Assembly (NCBI RefSeq): GCF_017873605.1
Contig: NZ_JAGGKI010000014.1
Coordinates: 62,001 to 126,000, forward strand
Length of the DNA stretch: 64,000 nt
From: Paenibacillus lactis
Lineage (GTDB): Bacteria > Bacillota > Bacilli > Paenibacillales > Paenibacillaceae
Direction of reading: 5' to 3'
Position numbers and translations under genes: made by a program. The stretch's first letter is position 1; every line of letters begins with the position of its first letter. The notes beneath the pieces were generated by a model. That model saw only the letters and a list, made by a program, of their open reading frames with translations. It was not told the DNA's origin and did not search any database. Of this stretch, positions 43,219-51,922 are shown piece after piece.

Positions 43219-43349
43219 TAACGCCGAGTCCCCAACCTCCCGGACCCAACCAAATGATGAATTGTATACCGCTGTGAACAGCGTAGACCCGGTTTGCCGG
43301 AGCCTAAAAAAGAGATAAAAACGACATAACGGAGAGGGAGAGTGCCAAT

Positions 43350-44336
43350 ATGAATACAAACAAGATATGGCCGGAGTATGTCAACGGCATGACATGGGGG
43401 TGGACCGGCATCCGGGGCACCTGGAGCGGGCCTGAAGCGGAGTTCTCCATGGAGCGAATGGCGGAGATGAACGTGAACTGGACAGCACTCGCGCTTTCCG
43501 CCGTGCAAGCAACGCCGCAATCGACGGAGATTCCGTTTCGCGAGGAGCCGACGGTAACGGATGACGAGGTCCGATGGGCGATCCGCAAGGCGAAGCAGCT
43601 TGGCCTGAAGGTGTGCCTGAAGCCGGTCGTCAACGTTGGCAACGGCACATGGCGGGCGCATATCAGCTTCTTCGATGAAGAGGTGCCTGGCGAGCCAAGC
43701 TGGGCGGAATGGTTCCGTTCCTACGGGGAGTTCATCCGCCACTATGCTGTGATCGCCGAAGAAGAGGGCTGCGAAATGCTGTGCATCGGCTGCGAGATGG
43801 TACAGGCCGATAAGCGCGAGGCCGAATGGCGGTGCCTGATTGCGGATGTCCGGTCGGTATATGGAGGCTTGATTACCTATAATTGCGATAAGTACCAGGA
43901 GGATCGCCTGACCTGGTGGGACGCGGTCGATATCATCTCGTCGAGCGGCTATTATCCGATCGATCAATGGGAAGCGCAGCTGGACCGAATCGAAGACACG
44001 GTCAAAAAGTGGAACAAGCCTTTCTTCTTCATGGAAGCCGGATGCCCGAGCCGCGAAGGCTCCGCGGCCCGGCCGAATGACTGGTCGCTGCCGGGCGGGC
44101 CGTCCGAAGCGGAGCAGGAGCGGTACTATGAAGCGATGTTCGCTGCATGCGCACAGCGGGACTGGATGCAGGGATATATGCTGTGGGACTGGCCGGCCCG
44201 GCTGTACGACGCGCAGGAGGCTTCGGAGAACGACGATTATTGCATGTACGGCAAACGCGCGGCCGGAACGGTGCGGCGCTTCTACGCAAGCGGCTCCCTG
44301 GCATTGGAAGCCGGTGAGAGTTCCGATGCTCGATAA
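43350..44336 (+). CDS. glycoside hydrolase, GH113-like (beta-mannanase-type)
   Basis: A 328-residue (beta/alpha)8 enzyme without signal peptide. The N-terminus KIWPEYVNGMTWGWTGIRGT is characteristic of the GH113-like group. Candidate catalytic acid/base Glu is in LCIGCEMVQAD (about residue 149) and nucleophile Glu in FFFMEAGCPSREG (about 229). It would cleave imported oligosaccharides in the cytoplasm, plausibly beta-mannosides, though many relatives are annotated only as putative xylanases. GGGAG nine bases upstream. It lies between the permeases and the binding protein of the same operon. Confidence 0.85.
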   Translation: MNTNKIWPEYVNGMTWGWTGIRGTWSGPEAEFSMERMAEMNVNWTALALSAVQATPQSTEIPFREEPTVTDDEVRWAIRKAKQLGLKVCLKPVVNVGNGTWRAHISFFDEEVPGEPSWAEWFRSYGEFIRHYAVIAEEEGCEMLCIGCEMVQADKREAEWRCLIADVRSVYGGLITYNCDKYQEDRLTWWDAVDIISSSGYYPIDQWEAQLDRIEDTVKKWNKPFFFMEAGCPSREGSAARPNDWSLPGGPSEAEQERYYEAMFAACAQRDWMQGYMLWDWPARLYDAQEASENDDYCMYGKRAAGTVRRFYASGSLALEAGESSDAR

Positions 44337-44374
44337 CACGCAAGTTTAAATAGGTTTATTGCTTTGTGAAGTGA

Positions 44375-44420
44375 ACCGCATCGCATGCAGCTTCTGGCGC
44401 ATGCGGTGCGGTATTTGCTT
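44375..44420 (+). terminator. Probable terminator after the glycoside hydrolase
   Basis: Strong 13-bp stem CCGCATCGCATGC/GCATGCGGTGCGG (one wobble) followed by TATTTGCTT. The binding-protein gene downstream then needs its own promoter. Confidence 0.6.
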
Positions 44421-44508
44421 GGGAAGAGGCACGCTGTCGGGAGTCGGTATGATCGATAGAATCCCCGCCTAACAAAATAATCATAGGTTAGCATAATTTA
44501 TGACAATA

Positions 44509-44533
44509 AAAACAAATGTACTTCATTTGTTTT
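44509..44533. promoter_or_regulatory. Inverted repeat in the binding-protein promoter region
   Basis: AAAACAAATG-TACTT-CATTTGTTTT, ten-base arms. It may be an operator for the LacI-type or AraC-type regulator of this locus. The sequence GACAATAAAA just before it (44502-44511) also occurs upstream of the first permease (41185-41194). Confidence 0.5.
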
Positions 44534-44560
44534 GTTCTTGTTAGCTATTAATATTTGAGT

Positions 44561-44574
44561 TGTAAGCGATAACA
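44561..44574 (+). promoter_or_regulatory. cre site upstream of the binding-protein gene
   Basis: TGTAAGCGATAACA matches the cre consensus TGWAANCGNTNWCA at every position, about 62 bases upstream of the ATG. It indicates CcpA control of sugar uptake. Confidence 0.8.
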
Positions 44575-44635
44575 ATATCGGCATTCCCTTTTTGGGAGAC
44601 GCCGGATCATTACAAAGTACAGGGGGAAGAGACAA

Positions 44636-45946
44636 ATGAAGAACAGACTGACAATGCTGCTGCTTCTGTTATTTACCGTATCATCCATATTGGCCGCCTG
44701 CGGAGGCAACAAAGCGAATGATGCGGGCACGACGCCTGGTGCGAGCACGGGCAGCGAAACGGCCGGCACGGAGGGAGCGACCGAGCTTGGCGGCAAGCTA
44801 AAGGTGCTGACGCACCGTACGGATCTTGTGAATGACGGAACGCTCGATAAGTATGAGGAGGCTTTTAAAGCCAAGTATCCGAAGGCCGAAATCGAATTCG
44901 AAGGCTTGACGAACTACGCCCAGGATATCCAGGTACGTTTGACGACCGGAGAAGCCGGTGACGTGCTCATGATTCCGACCGGCCTTGCAACCTCGGAGTA
45001 TCCGAAATATTTTGAGCCGCTGCCGGATGCGATGTTCGAGAACGTGTATTTCGCGGACAACACGCTGTTCGAAGGCAAGCGTTACGGGATTTCGACCGGC
45101 GTGAATACGCAAGGGATCGTGTATAACAAAAAAGCGTTCGAGGCTGCCGGGATCGACAAGGTTCCGGGGACGCTGGATGAGCTCTATGCCGCGGCCGAGA
45201 AGCTGAAGGCAGCCGATATCATTCCGCTCTACATGAACTTCGGCGCTCAGTGGACGATGGGCAACTGGGCCGATAACTCGGCATGGTATGTGGCAGGCGA
45301 TCCGCAATATCACTCGAAGCTGGTATCGGAAGAGGCTCCGTTCCAGGTTGATAATGCATGGGGCACGCTGGCCCAGATTGCACGTACCTTCGTGCAGAAG
45401 GAGTGGGTAGAGAAGGATCTGTACACGAATAACTGGGAGATTTCGAAAGGGGAAATGGCTGCCGGCAAAGCCGGGATGTATTTCCTTGGCAACTGGGTCA
45501 TTCCCCAGGTGATCGGCGCAGGCGCCGCTTCAGAGGACATCGGGTTCTTCCCGCTCCCTTACGACAACAGCGGCAAGTATAACGCACCGCTTGGCTCGGA
45601 CTACTTCGTTGCAGTCAGCAAGGACAGCGAGAACAAGGAGCTGGCAACCGCGTGGGTGGAATTTTTCGTGAAAGAATCCGGCTACGTGGAAGATTCGGGC
45701 TTTATGCCGATTATCAAGACGGCCGAGTCCACCATTCCGCAGCTGGCTGAATTCCAGTCGTTCAATCCGACCCTCATCGAGAGTGAGGCGACCGATCCGA
45801 AGTTTAACGAGATTGCGAATAAAGCCCAGATCGGCATCGGAACCGGCGACTATGTACAGGAATATGTCGTGGCCGAGGATCTGCAGGCAGCGTTCGACAA
45901 GCTGAACGCGAAGTGGAAGGAAGCGAAAACCGCGCTCGGTTATTAA
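44636..45946 (+). CDS. extracellular sugar-binding lipoprotein (family 1 SBP)
   Basis: A 436-residue lipoprotein: signal peptide with lipobox SILAACGG, Gly/Thr/Ser linker, then a MalE-like fold (LKVLTHRTDLVNDGTLDKYEEAF, VLMIPTGLATSEYPKYFEPL, GKAGMYFLGNWVIPQV). It delivers an oligosaccharide to the two permeases upstream. It has its own promoter region with a perfect cre site, consistent with the high expression needed for binding proteins. GGGGGAAGAG precedes the ATG. A terminator follows. Confidence 0.93.
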   Translation: MKNRLTMLLLLLFTVSSILAACGGNKANDAGTTPGASTGSETAGTEGATELGGKLKVLTHRTDLVNDGTLDKYEEAFKAKYPKAEIEFEGLTNYAQDIQVRLTTGEAGDVLMIPTGLATSEYPKYFEPLPDAMFENVYFADNTLFEGKRYGISTGVNTQGIVYNKKAFEAAGIDKVPGTLDELYAAAEKLKAADIIPLYMNFGAQWTMGNWADNSAWYVAGDPQYHSKLVSEEAPFQVDNAWGTLAQIARTFVQKEWVEKDLYTNNWEISKGEMAAGKAGMYFLGNWVIPQVIGAGAASEDIGFFPLPYDNSGKYNAPLGSDYFVAVSKDSENKELATAWVEFFVKESGYVEDSGFMPIIKTAESTIPQLAEFQSFNPTLIESEATDPKFNEIANKAQIGIGTGDYVQEYVVAEDLQAAFDKLNAKWKEAKTALGY

Positions 45947-45954
45947 TTAGATCA

Positions 45955-45996
45955 AGCCGAAGCTGTCTCCATCACGGGGGCTGGCTTCGGTTTTCT
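45955..45996 (+). terminator. Rho-independent terminator of the sugar operon
   Basis: Stem AGCCGAAGC/GCTTCGG-type with a GGGGGCTGG side bulge, followed by TTTTCTTAC. Confidence 0.7.
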
Positions 45997-46079
45997 TACA
46001 TAACCAAGGCTGCTTGCTCCGAAATGAAGTATGTAAATCATGGGAAGGGATAAGTTTTTACAAATTTGTTACTTCTTAC

Positions 46080-46151
46080 TTGCATAAAATGAAATATTAT
46101 AGAATAATAAAATAGAGCGCGGCTTTCCACGAAGCAACCCGCGTTTTTTTT
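46080..46151 (+). promoter_or_regulatory. Promoter followed at once by a terminator hairpin (possible leader attenuator)
   Basis: TTGCAT (46080-46085), 17-base spacer, AATAAT (46103-46108), then a CGCGG/CCGCG hairpin (46118-46143) and eight Ts. The gap 45997-46314 has no gene. The arrangement suggests a very short RNA or an attenuator in the leader of the SEC-C gene. Confidence 0.4.
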
Positions 46152-46314
46152 GCTATTCGCCCCGGCCATTCGTCTCTGAGCGTAAAGGACTATCCCTTTA
46201 GGAGATGAATCAGGGGAGGAACGGGAAGCATGCATGAGCATTTTACAGGTAGAGGTGCGCTTTTCGAGCTTTTCCATGTATAATAGAAGAAATCATCTAA
46301 ATAGGAGCTAGGAA

Positions 46315-46893
46315 ATGAAAAAGCTAGGAAGAAACGATCTATGTCACTGCGGAAGCGGGAATAAGTACAAAAGATGTTGTCTTGAGAAGGATCAACGCAC
46401 GATCCAAGGTAAGGTCATTCCGTTCCCTGGTACCAGAGCTGCATCCGTACCACAGCAAAAGGCTGACCAGCTGCGCCAGATGATTCACGATAAGCTGGAT
46501 TGGATGGACTGGAATGCGGACGAGCACCGTGAGCTCGCCGAGTCGTTATTTCCGCAGATTTGCCGGGATTACGAGCTTAAGAGCGAGGAGCAGCTGTTTC
46601 AAGTGTTCAGCCTGCTGATCGTCTGGAATAACTTCTCCAGGGAAGCCAATCCGAAGTACCGCAAGCCAGGCGGATACGCCAGTGCATTAGAATATATTGC
46701 GACTTCACTGCTTAACATCTCCGTGACGAAGTCCGACATTGCGAAGAAGCATGAGGTTGCCGTAGCAACCCTGACCCGCAATAGCGGACAGATTCAAGAT
46801 TTTATGGATGGCATAGCGGCCTCCGGTGACCAGTTGGATTCCGAGGATGCAGAAGAAAGCCATGAGGATCAGGATTTGTCTGTAGGGCGTTAA
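46315..46893 (+). CDS. SEC-C metal-binding domain protein
   Basis: A 192-residue protein with an N-terminal SEC-C zinc motif ([18 protein letters not shown], residues 5-22), as at the end of SecA, but here at the N-terminus. The remainder is helical ([39 protein letters not shown]) with an HTH-like region near 135-165 ([20 protein letters not shown]). The function is unknown; such proteins may bind ribosomes, nucleic acid or secretion substrates. AGGAG seven bases before the ATG. Confidence 0.87.
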   Translation: MKKLGRNDLCHCGSGNKYKRCCLEKDQRTIQGKVIPFPGTRAASVPQQKADQLRQMIHDKLDWMDWNADEHRELAESLFPQICRDYELKSEEQLFQVFSLLIVWNNFSREANPKYRKPGGYASALEYIATSLLNISVTKSDIAKKHEVAVATLTRNSGQIQDFMDGIAASGDQLDSEDAEESHEDQDLSVGR

Positions 46894-46915
46894 GCAGTCT
46901 TACGGAAATATAGAG

Positions 46916-46945
46916 AAGCCGTCCCGTTTCGGGGCGGCTTATTCG
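46916..46945. terminator. Bidirectional terminator between convergent genes
   Basis: Stem AAGCCGTCCCG/CGGGGCGGCTT with a TTT loop. Confidence 0.75.
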
Positions 46946-46951
46946 CGTTGT

Positions 46952-47410
46952 TTACTCCAAGCGCGTGCGTGCCCGTGCACCCGCCAATAGCCTCCCCAAT
47001 ACAACCCCATACAGCAAGTGGCCGGACAGCCACAGCAGGAAAGAGACCGGATCGGTAAGCTCCGGCGTCCGATCGGATAATGCCGTTGTCGGGTAGAGCA
47101 GAACGCCCACACCGGTGCAGGCGGCTGCGACAAAGGTGAAGGCTCGTGCAGGCGGCAAAAGCTGCATGCGCAGAATCTGAGCCAGCACAGCGCTAAGCAG
47201 GACGGAAATCGCAAGATGGAGCAGAAACTCCACCCATTCCGGCAGCTCCAGACGATTTAGGCCGGGGATATAATCGACGTTCAGAAGCAGCGTATACACG
47301 TTGAATGAAGTGAAATGCTCGATAAATTTAAGGTATATCCCCAGAAGGCTGCCTGCAGCTAAGCCAGAGCCGAGCATTCGAGCCGGCGTAATTATAGGTT
47401 CTTTCAACAT
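46952..47410 (-). CDS. YagU-like integral membrane protein
   Basis: About 152 residues with four predicted membrane helices (MLGSGLAAGSLLGIYLKFIE, WVEFLLHLAISVLLSAVLAQ, FTFVAAACTGVGVLLYP, FLLWLSGHLLYGVVLGRLLA). The layout resembles YagU/DUF1440-type proteins, whose role is unclear. ATG 47410 follows AAGGTGG at five-base spacing; the longer frame from 47458 lacks a ribosome site. It lies downstream of the siderophore transporter genes on the same strand but with a 130-base gap, so a functional link is not assured. Confidence 0.65.
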   Translation of the reverse strand: MLKEPIITPARMLGSGLAAGSLLGIYLKFIEHFTSFNVYTLLLNVDYIPGLNRLELPEWVEFLLHLAISVLLSAVLAQILRMQLLPPARAFTFVAAACTGVGVLLYPTTALSDRTPELTDPVSFLLWLSGHLLYGVVLGRLLAGARARTRLE

Positions 47411-47539
47411 ATACGCCACCTTGCTGTTTGTTGAACTGGTTTGTGTCGGATATTCCATACAGATAATTCCATACAGAAGGGCTGTTTCCCTTCACCTTCA
47501 CGACTTCGGTGAGGAATACAGCCCCGTGCATTTCGGTTG

Positions 47540-48394
47540 CTATGCGGTTGTCAGCTCTCGGAGCCGTTCCGTCTCCTCTGGAGCAGACGAGGCGGTTTGC
47601 GTCCGGCGAAGGCCCTTTCCATGCGGAACGCACATCGGCGTCCCGTACAGCGGGTCGGGAATAATCTCGCACGGCAGCTGGAACACCGTCTGCATCAGCT
47701 CGGAGCAGATAATATCCTCCGGTCTTCCCATCGCCTTGATGCTGCCGTCCCGGATGGCGACAATATGATCGGCGTAACGGCAGGCCAGATTGATGTCATG
47801 CAGCACCATGACAATGGTTCGTTGTTCCTGCACGTTCAGTTCGTACAACAGATCAAGCACCTCGATCTGGTGCGTCAGGTCCAAATACGTCGTAGGCTCA
47901 TCCAGCAGAATCAGCGGCGTCTCCTGCGCAAGCGTCATCGCGATCCAGGCCCGCTGACGCTGCCCGCCGGATAGCGAATCCACCGTTCGATCGGCAAGGC
48001 CCGTAAGTCCGGTCGACTCAAGAGCTGCCATGACGGCCTTCTCGTCTTCAGGCGACCATTGGCGAAGCCAGCTCTGGTAAGGGTAGCGTCCCTGCTTGAC
48101 GAGCTGCAGGACGGTCAGCCCTTCCGGTGCCGTCGGACCCTGGGGCAAGATGGCCAGCTTGCGGGCCACATCCTTGGTCGACATGCCGGCAATGTCGGCG
48201 CCGTCGAGCACGACCGCGCCGCGCTGCGGCTTCAGCAGCCGGGCCATGGAGCGCAGCAGCGTCGATTTGCCGCATCCGTTGCTGCCGATGAACACGGTGA
48301 TTTTACCTACGGGCACGGTCAAATCCAAATTTTCAAAGATGTAGTCTCCCCCATAGGAGAGGCTCAATCCTTTCGCTTCGAGTGCACTCATCAT
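47540..48394 (-). CDS. siderophore ABC transporter ATP-binding protein (FecE/FhuC type)
   Basis: A 284-residue ATPase: Walker [10 protein letters not shown], signature LSGGQRQR, Walker [13 protein letters not shown], switch MVLHDINLA. The [22 protein letters not shown] segment is typical of iron-siderophore and cobalamin importers. AAGGAG precedes tandem ATGs at 48394 and 48391. It is third in the operon after two FecCD permeases and is expected to be repressed by Fur-iron. Confidence 0.94.
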   Translation of the reverse strand: MMSALEAKGLSLSYGGDYIFENLDLTVPVGKITVFIGSNGCGKSTLLRSMARLLKPQRGAVVLDGADIAGMSTKDVARKLAILPQGPTAPEGLTVLQLVKQGRYPYQSWLRQWSPEDEKAVMAALESTGLTGLADRTVDSLSGGQRQRAWIAMTLAQETPLILLDEPTTYLDLTHQIEVLDLLYELNVQEQRTIVMVLHDINLACRYADHIVAIRDGSIKAMGRPEDIICSELMQTVFQLPCEIIPDPLYGTPMCVPHGKGLRRTQTASSAPEETERLRELTTA

Positions 48395-48414
48395 GTCAGC
48401 TCCTTTTTTTCATA

Positions 48415-49461
48415 TTAAAACCGATTCCGATTGCGGTACAGCAAATAGAGGAAGAACGGCGCCCCGATGGCGGCGGTGAATACGCCGGCCGGAACGTCGC
48501 GCGGCAGAAACGCCGTCCGCGCCACCAGATCGGCGGCAAGCAGCACGATCGCGCCGATCAGGGCGCTTACCGGCAGCAGGCTGCCGAAGGAAGGTCCGAC
48601 CAGCCTGCGGGCCATATGCGGGGCCATCAAGCCGATGAAGGCGATCGCGCCTCCGATGGAGACAGCCGCCCCGGCAAGCGCCACGCTTAAGCCGATCAGC
48701 AGCAGGCGCTGCTTCTGCACATGGGCGCCCGCGCTGCTGGCAACATCGTCCCCGAGTGCCTGGATGTTCACATTGCGGGCCTGCAGCCAGGTCACCGGCA
48801 GAAGGACCGCTACCCATGGCAGCAGCGTCATAACGTCCTTATCCCAGGACATTCCATATATGCTGCCTGCCATAAAAGTAAGAGAGCGATCGGCCAGCTG
48901 GAGCGGGCCGGAGATGATCAGCATATACGAGATCGATTTGACCGCCGCAGACACCCCGATGCCGATCAGCACGAGACGAAGCGGCGATACGCCCCCTTTC
49001 CAGGCCAGCACGTACAGCAGCCCGGTAATGAGGAAGGCGCCGAGGATTGCGAACAGCGGCAACCAGTGAATCGATACGGTTCCGGTGAACAGGAAGATGA
49101 ACAGCACCGCGCCGAGCGATGCGCCTTCCGTCATGCCGATCACGTCAGGAGAGGCGAGCGGATTGCGGATTACGCCCTGCAGGATGGCGCCGGCTACAGC
49201 CAGCGCCGCCCCGATCAGCACGGCGATGATCACCCGCGGCAGCCGGAGCTTCATGACGATGACCTGCTCCATCGGCGGGGCTTTGCCCGCCAGCGCTTTG
49301 ATGACGTTCAGCGGCGATATGGGCTGGCTTCCCATGCCCGTGCTAACCACAATGACGATGAAGCATACGGCAAGCAGGATGAGGGATACCCAGACGGTTC
49401 TTCGCTCCAGCATGAATGAGATGCCGGCCTTTCCTCCACGGAGGATGCGGTGCTTGCTCAT
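48415..49461 (-). CDS. FecCD-family siderophore permease
   Basis: A 348-residue membrane protein with about ten helices. Family marks are LRLPRVIIAVLIGAALAVAG, VIRNPLASPDVIGMTEGASL, GGAIAFIGLMAPHMARRLVG and the C-terminal DVPAGVFTAAIGAPFFLYLL. I start it at ATG 49461, which overlaps the preceding permease stop by four bases (ATGA) and has GGAAGG upstream; the frame is open further but that part is not FecCD-like. It forms a heterodimer with the other permease. Confidence 0.93.
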   Translation of the reverse strand: MSKHRILRGGKAGISFMLERRTVWVSLILLAVCFIVIVVSTGMGSQPISPLNVIKALAGKAPPMEQVIVMKLRLPRVIIAVLIGAALAVAGAILQGVIRNPLASPDVIGMTEGASLGAVLFIFLFTGTVSIHWLPLFAILGAFLITGLLYVLAWKGGVSPLRLVLIGIGVSAAVKSISYMLIISGPLQLADRSLTFMAGSIYGMSWDKDVMTLLPWVAVLLPVTWLQARNVNIQALGDDVASSAGAHVQKQRLLLIGLSVALAGAAVSIGGAIAFIGLMAPHMARRLVGPSFGSLLPVSALIGAIVLLAADLVARTAFLPRDVPAGVFTAAIGAPFFLYLLYRNRNRF

Positions 49462-50441
49462 GATGTTCGCCTTCCTTTCCTGGCAATGTACACGAAGAAC
49501 GGCACACCGATGATTGCCGTCATAACGCCGACAGGAACTTCCTTCGGCATCGCGATGTACCTGGAGCCCAGATCGGCCGTTACCAGCAGGATGGCGCCGA
49601 GCACCGCGCTGTAGGGCAATATCCATCTGTAATCATTTCCTATAAAATAGCGCACGATATGCGGAATAATAATGCCAATGAATGCAATCGGTCCGGCGGC
49701 GGCAACGGATCCGCCAGCCAGCAGAATGACGGCGGCCGCAGCAAGCAGCTTGATAAGCGCGGTCTTCTGTCCAAGGCTTTGCGCGATGTCATCGCCCATG
49801 GAGAGCGCGTTTAGATGCCGCCCGAGCAGGAGGGCGATCAGCATACCTGCCGCCATGTAAGGCCAGACGGCGTTCAATTGGTTCAAGTCCCGACCGGCAA
49901 CTGATCCAACGAGCCAGATCAGCACCTGGTCGAACATTTTACCGTCGGAGAGCATCAGTCCTTGGGTCAAGGAGTGGAAGAATGCGGCCATGGAGGCGCC
50001 TGCCAGCGTAATCTTGACCGGGGTCATGCCGTCACGGCCGATGCTGCCGAGCATAAATACGATGCCTCCGCTGACAGCGGCGCCGATCAGGGCCACCAAG
50101 GTAAATGCTTGCAGCCCGTCAACCCCGAGCCAGCCTGCGGCCATAATAATGAAGAAGGCTGCACCGGCATTCACGCCTAGCGTGCTGGGCGATGCAATAG
50201 GGTTGCGGGTGATGACCTGCATCAACGCGCCTGCGATTGCGAGGCTCGCCCCTACGGCTGCTGCGATGAGTGCCCGGGGAACCCTTGCGGTCAGGATGAT
50301 GAGATGCTCGTTGCCGCCATTATAGTGAGCGAACGAGTTCCATACTTCCGTTAGCGGAATGTTCGTTACGCCGAACGCGATGCTGCCCATCATCGCGGCG
50401 GCAAGCGCCAGCAGCGATATCAATAGTCCGAGTAAGCGCAT
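49458..50441 (-). CDS. FecCD-family siderophore permease
   Basis: A 327-residue permease with about nine to ten helices: LTARVPRALIAAAVGASLAI, VITRNPIASPSTLGVNAGAA, GPIAFIGIIIPHIVRYFIGN and EVPVGVMTAIIGVPFFVYI. It is the first gene of the minus-strand operon, divergent from the binding-protein gene across a region with two Fur boxes. The ribosome site is weak (GTGAG). Confidence 0.93.
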   Translation of the reverse strand: MRLLGLLISLLALAAAMMGSIAFGVTNIPLTEVWNSFAHYNGGNEHLIILTARVPRALIAAAVGASLAIAGALMQVITRNPIASPSTLGVNAGAAFFIIMAAGWLGVDGLQAFTLVALIGAAVSGGIVFMLGSIGRDGMTPVKITLAGASMAAFFHSLTQGLMLSDGKMFDQVLIWLVGSVAGRDLNQLNAVWPYMAAGMLIALLLGRHLNALSMGDDIAQSLGQKTALIKLLAAAAVILLAGGSVAAAGPIAFIGIIIPHIVRYFIGNDYRWILPYSAVLGAILLVTADLGSRYIAMPKEVPVGVMTAIIGVPFFVYIARKGRRTS

Positions 50442-50521
50442 ATATACTCACTTTCTTAAGTTCATGGATTATTAAGTTCATATGAATTTTAGGTGAAAGG
50501 GAGCCGATCTGTCAATGAACT

Positions 50522-50536
50522 TGATAATCATTCTCA
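50522..50536. promoter_or_regulatory. Fur box 1
   Basis: TGATAAT-C-ATTCTCA, one change from the 7-1-7 Fur consensus TGATAATNATTATCA, in the shared promoter region of the divergent siderophore genes. Confidence 0.8.
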
Positions 50537-50588
50537 AAAAATATATTGATATTTTTGCTGGAAACCGTTATAGTTTTGAATCGGTAAG

Positions 50589-50603
50589 TGATAATGATTT
50601 TCA
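50589..50603. promoter_or_regulatory. Fur box 2
   Basis: TGATAAT-G-ATTTTCA, one change from the 7-1-7 Fur consensus, 52 bases before the binding-protein start. Confidence 0.8.
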
Positions 50604-50640
50604 ATAAAGCGGAAATGATATGAGGGGGATTACGATAGGA

Positions 50641-51669
50641 ATGGGACAAGGAACAGCTAAGAAACCGGGCCGAAGCCTGAAATGGAGCTTGCTGGCGCTT
50701 ATTATGGTTGTCATACTCGCAGGCTGCGGATCGAATGGGACGCAGAATAATGCAAGCCAGCCATCGAACGGAGAAAGCGGAACGGCTCCTGCGAATAACG
50801 GCTCCGGTGCATCCGGCGATTCGTACGAAGTGGTGCATGCGATGGGAACCGAAACGATCAAGGGCACGCCGCAAAAAGTGGTCGTCCTTACGAACGAAGG
50901 AACGGAAGCCTTGCTCGCACTGGGCGTGAAGCCGGTGGGCGCCGTTAAATCCTGGACAGGCGATCCGTGGTACCCGCATATTAAAGACCAGATGGAAGGC
51001 GTTACCGTGGTCGGCGAGGAGAGCCAGCCTAACATTGAACTGATTGCCGGACTGCAGCCTGACCTGATCATCGGCAACAAAATGCGTCAGGAGAAAGTGT
51101 ATGAGCAGCTGAAGGCGATCGCGCCGACGGTATTTGCGGAGGATCTTCGCGGAGAATGGCAGAACAACTTCAAGCTCTACGCACAGGCAGTGAATAAGGT
51201 AAGCGAAGGGGAAGAGCTTCTCGCGGCGTACGACCAGCGTATTCAGGATTTCAAGGAGAAAGCCGGAAGCAAGCTGGATGAGACCGTTTCTGTGGTGCGC
51301 TTCATGGCCGGAAAGACGCGCGTTTACCATACGAACACCTTCTCGGGGGTTATTTTCGATCAGATCGGCATCGCACGTAATGAGATGACGAAGAACGCGA
51401 AGGACAATTTCGTGGACGAGATTACGAAGGAACGGCTTCCTGAGGTGGATGCCGACAGACTGTTCTACTTCACGTACGAAACCGGCGACGGCGGCGCCAA
51501 CCAGACCGAGCAGGAATGGGTCAACGATCCGTTGTGGAAAAACCTGAACGTCGTTAAGAACGGTCAAGCCCATAAGGTCGATGACGCGATTTGGAACACC
51601 GCAGGTGGCATTCTGGCGGCAAACCTGATGATTGATCAGCTGTATGAATTTTACGGCTTGGAGAAATAA
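50641..51669 (+). CDS. iron-siderophore substrate-binding lipoprotein
   Basis: About 342 residues: signal peptide with lipobox VILAGCGS, a Ser/Asn/Gly linker, and a type-3 helical-backbone binding fold (KVVVLTNEGTEALLALGVKPVG, IELIAGLQPDLIIGNKM, FGL-like end YEFYGLEK). It captures ferric siderophore for the divergent FecCD/FecE importer. The start is uncertain: ATG 50641 has a GATAGGA just upstream, ATG 50620 has a poor ribosome site. Two Fur boxes in the promoter show iron repression. A strong terminator follows. Confidence 0.93.
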   Translation: MGQGTAKKPGRSLKWSLLALIMVVILAGCGSNGTQNNASQPSNGESGTAPANNGSGASGDSYEVVHAMGTETIKGTPQKVVVLTNEGTEALLALGVKPVGAVKSWTGDPWYPHIKDQMEGVTVVGEESQPNIELIAGLQPDLIIGNKMRQEKVYEQLKAIAPTVFAEDLRGEWQNNFKLYAQAVNKVSEGEELLAAYDQRIQDFKEKAGSKLDETVSVVRFMAGKTRVYHTNTFSGVIFDQIGIARNEMTKNAKDNFVDEITKERLPEVDADRLFYFTYETGDGGANQTEQEWVNDPLWKNLNVVKNGQAHKVDDAIWNTAGGILAANLMIDQLYEFYGLEK

Positions 51670-51720
51670 ATCGTGTCCTGCCCCCATTTTATATAGAGAG
51701 TATGATGGGATACTAGTAAA

Positions 51721-51758
51721 AGCAGCCTGTTGAGTCCGCTCAACAGGCTGCTTTCGTT
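51721..51758 (+). terminator. Rho-independent terminator after the siderophore-binding gene
   Basis: Perfect 14-bp stem AGCAGCCTGTTGAG/CTCAACAGGCTGCT with TCCG loop and T-rich tail. Confidence 0.85.
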
Positions 51759-51828
51759 TGTCCATATGTCCGTTTATCTGTGTTTGACAGAATCCAGCAT
51801 AACATTTTATTTCTGTGCCTGTACAATT

Positions 51829-51880
51829 TCAATAAAAAGAAGAAGCTGCCCCATCTTAGATAACGAAAGGGACAGCTTCT
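51829..51880 (-). terminator. Rho-independent terminator of the MFS gene
   Basis: Stem AGAAGCTGTCCC/GGGGCAGCTTCT read on the minus strand, followed by TTCTTTTTATT. Confidence 0.75.
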
Positions 51881-51922
51881 ATTAATAACTTTCTTAAAGA
51901 TTACTACAGTATATGCCGATTA

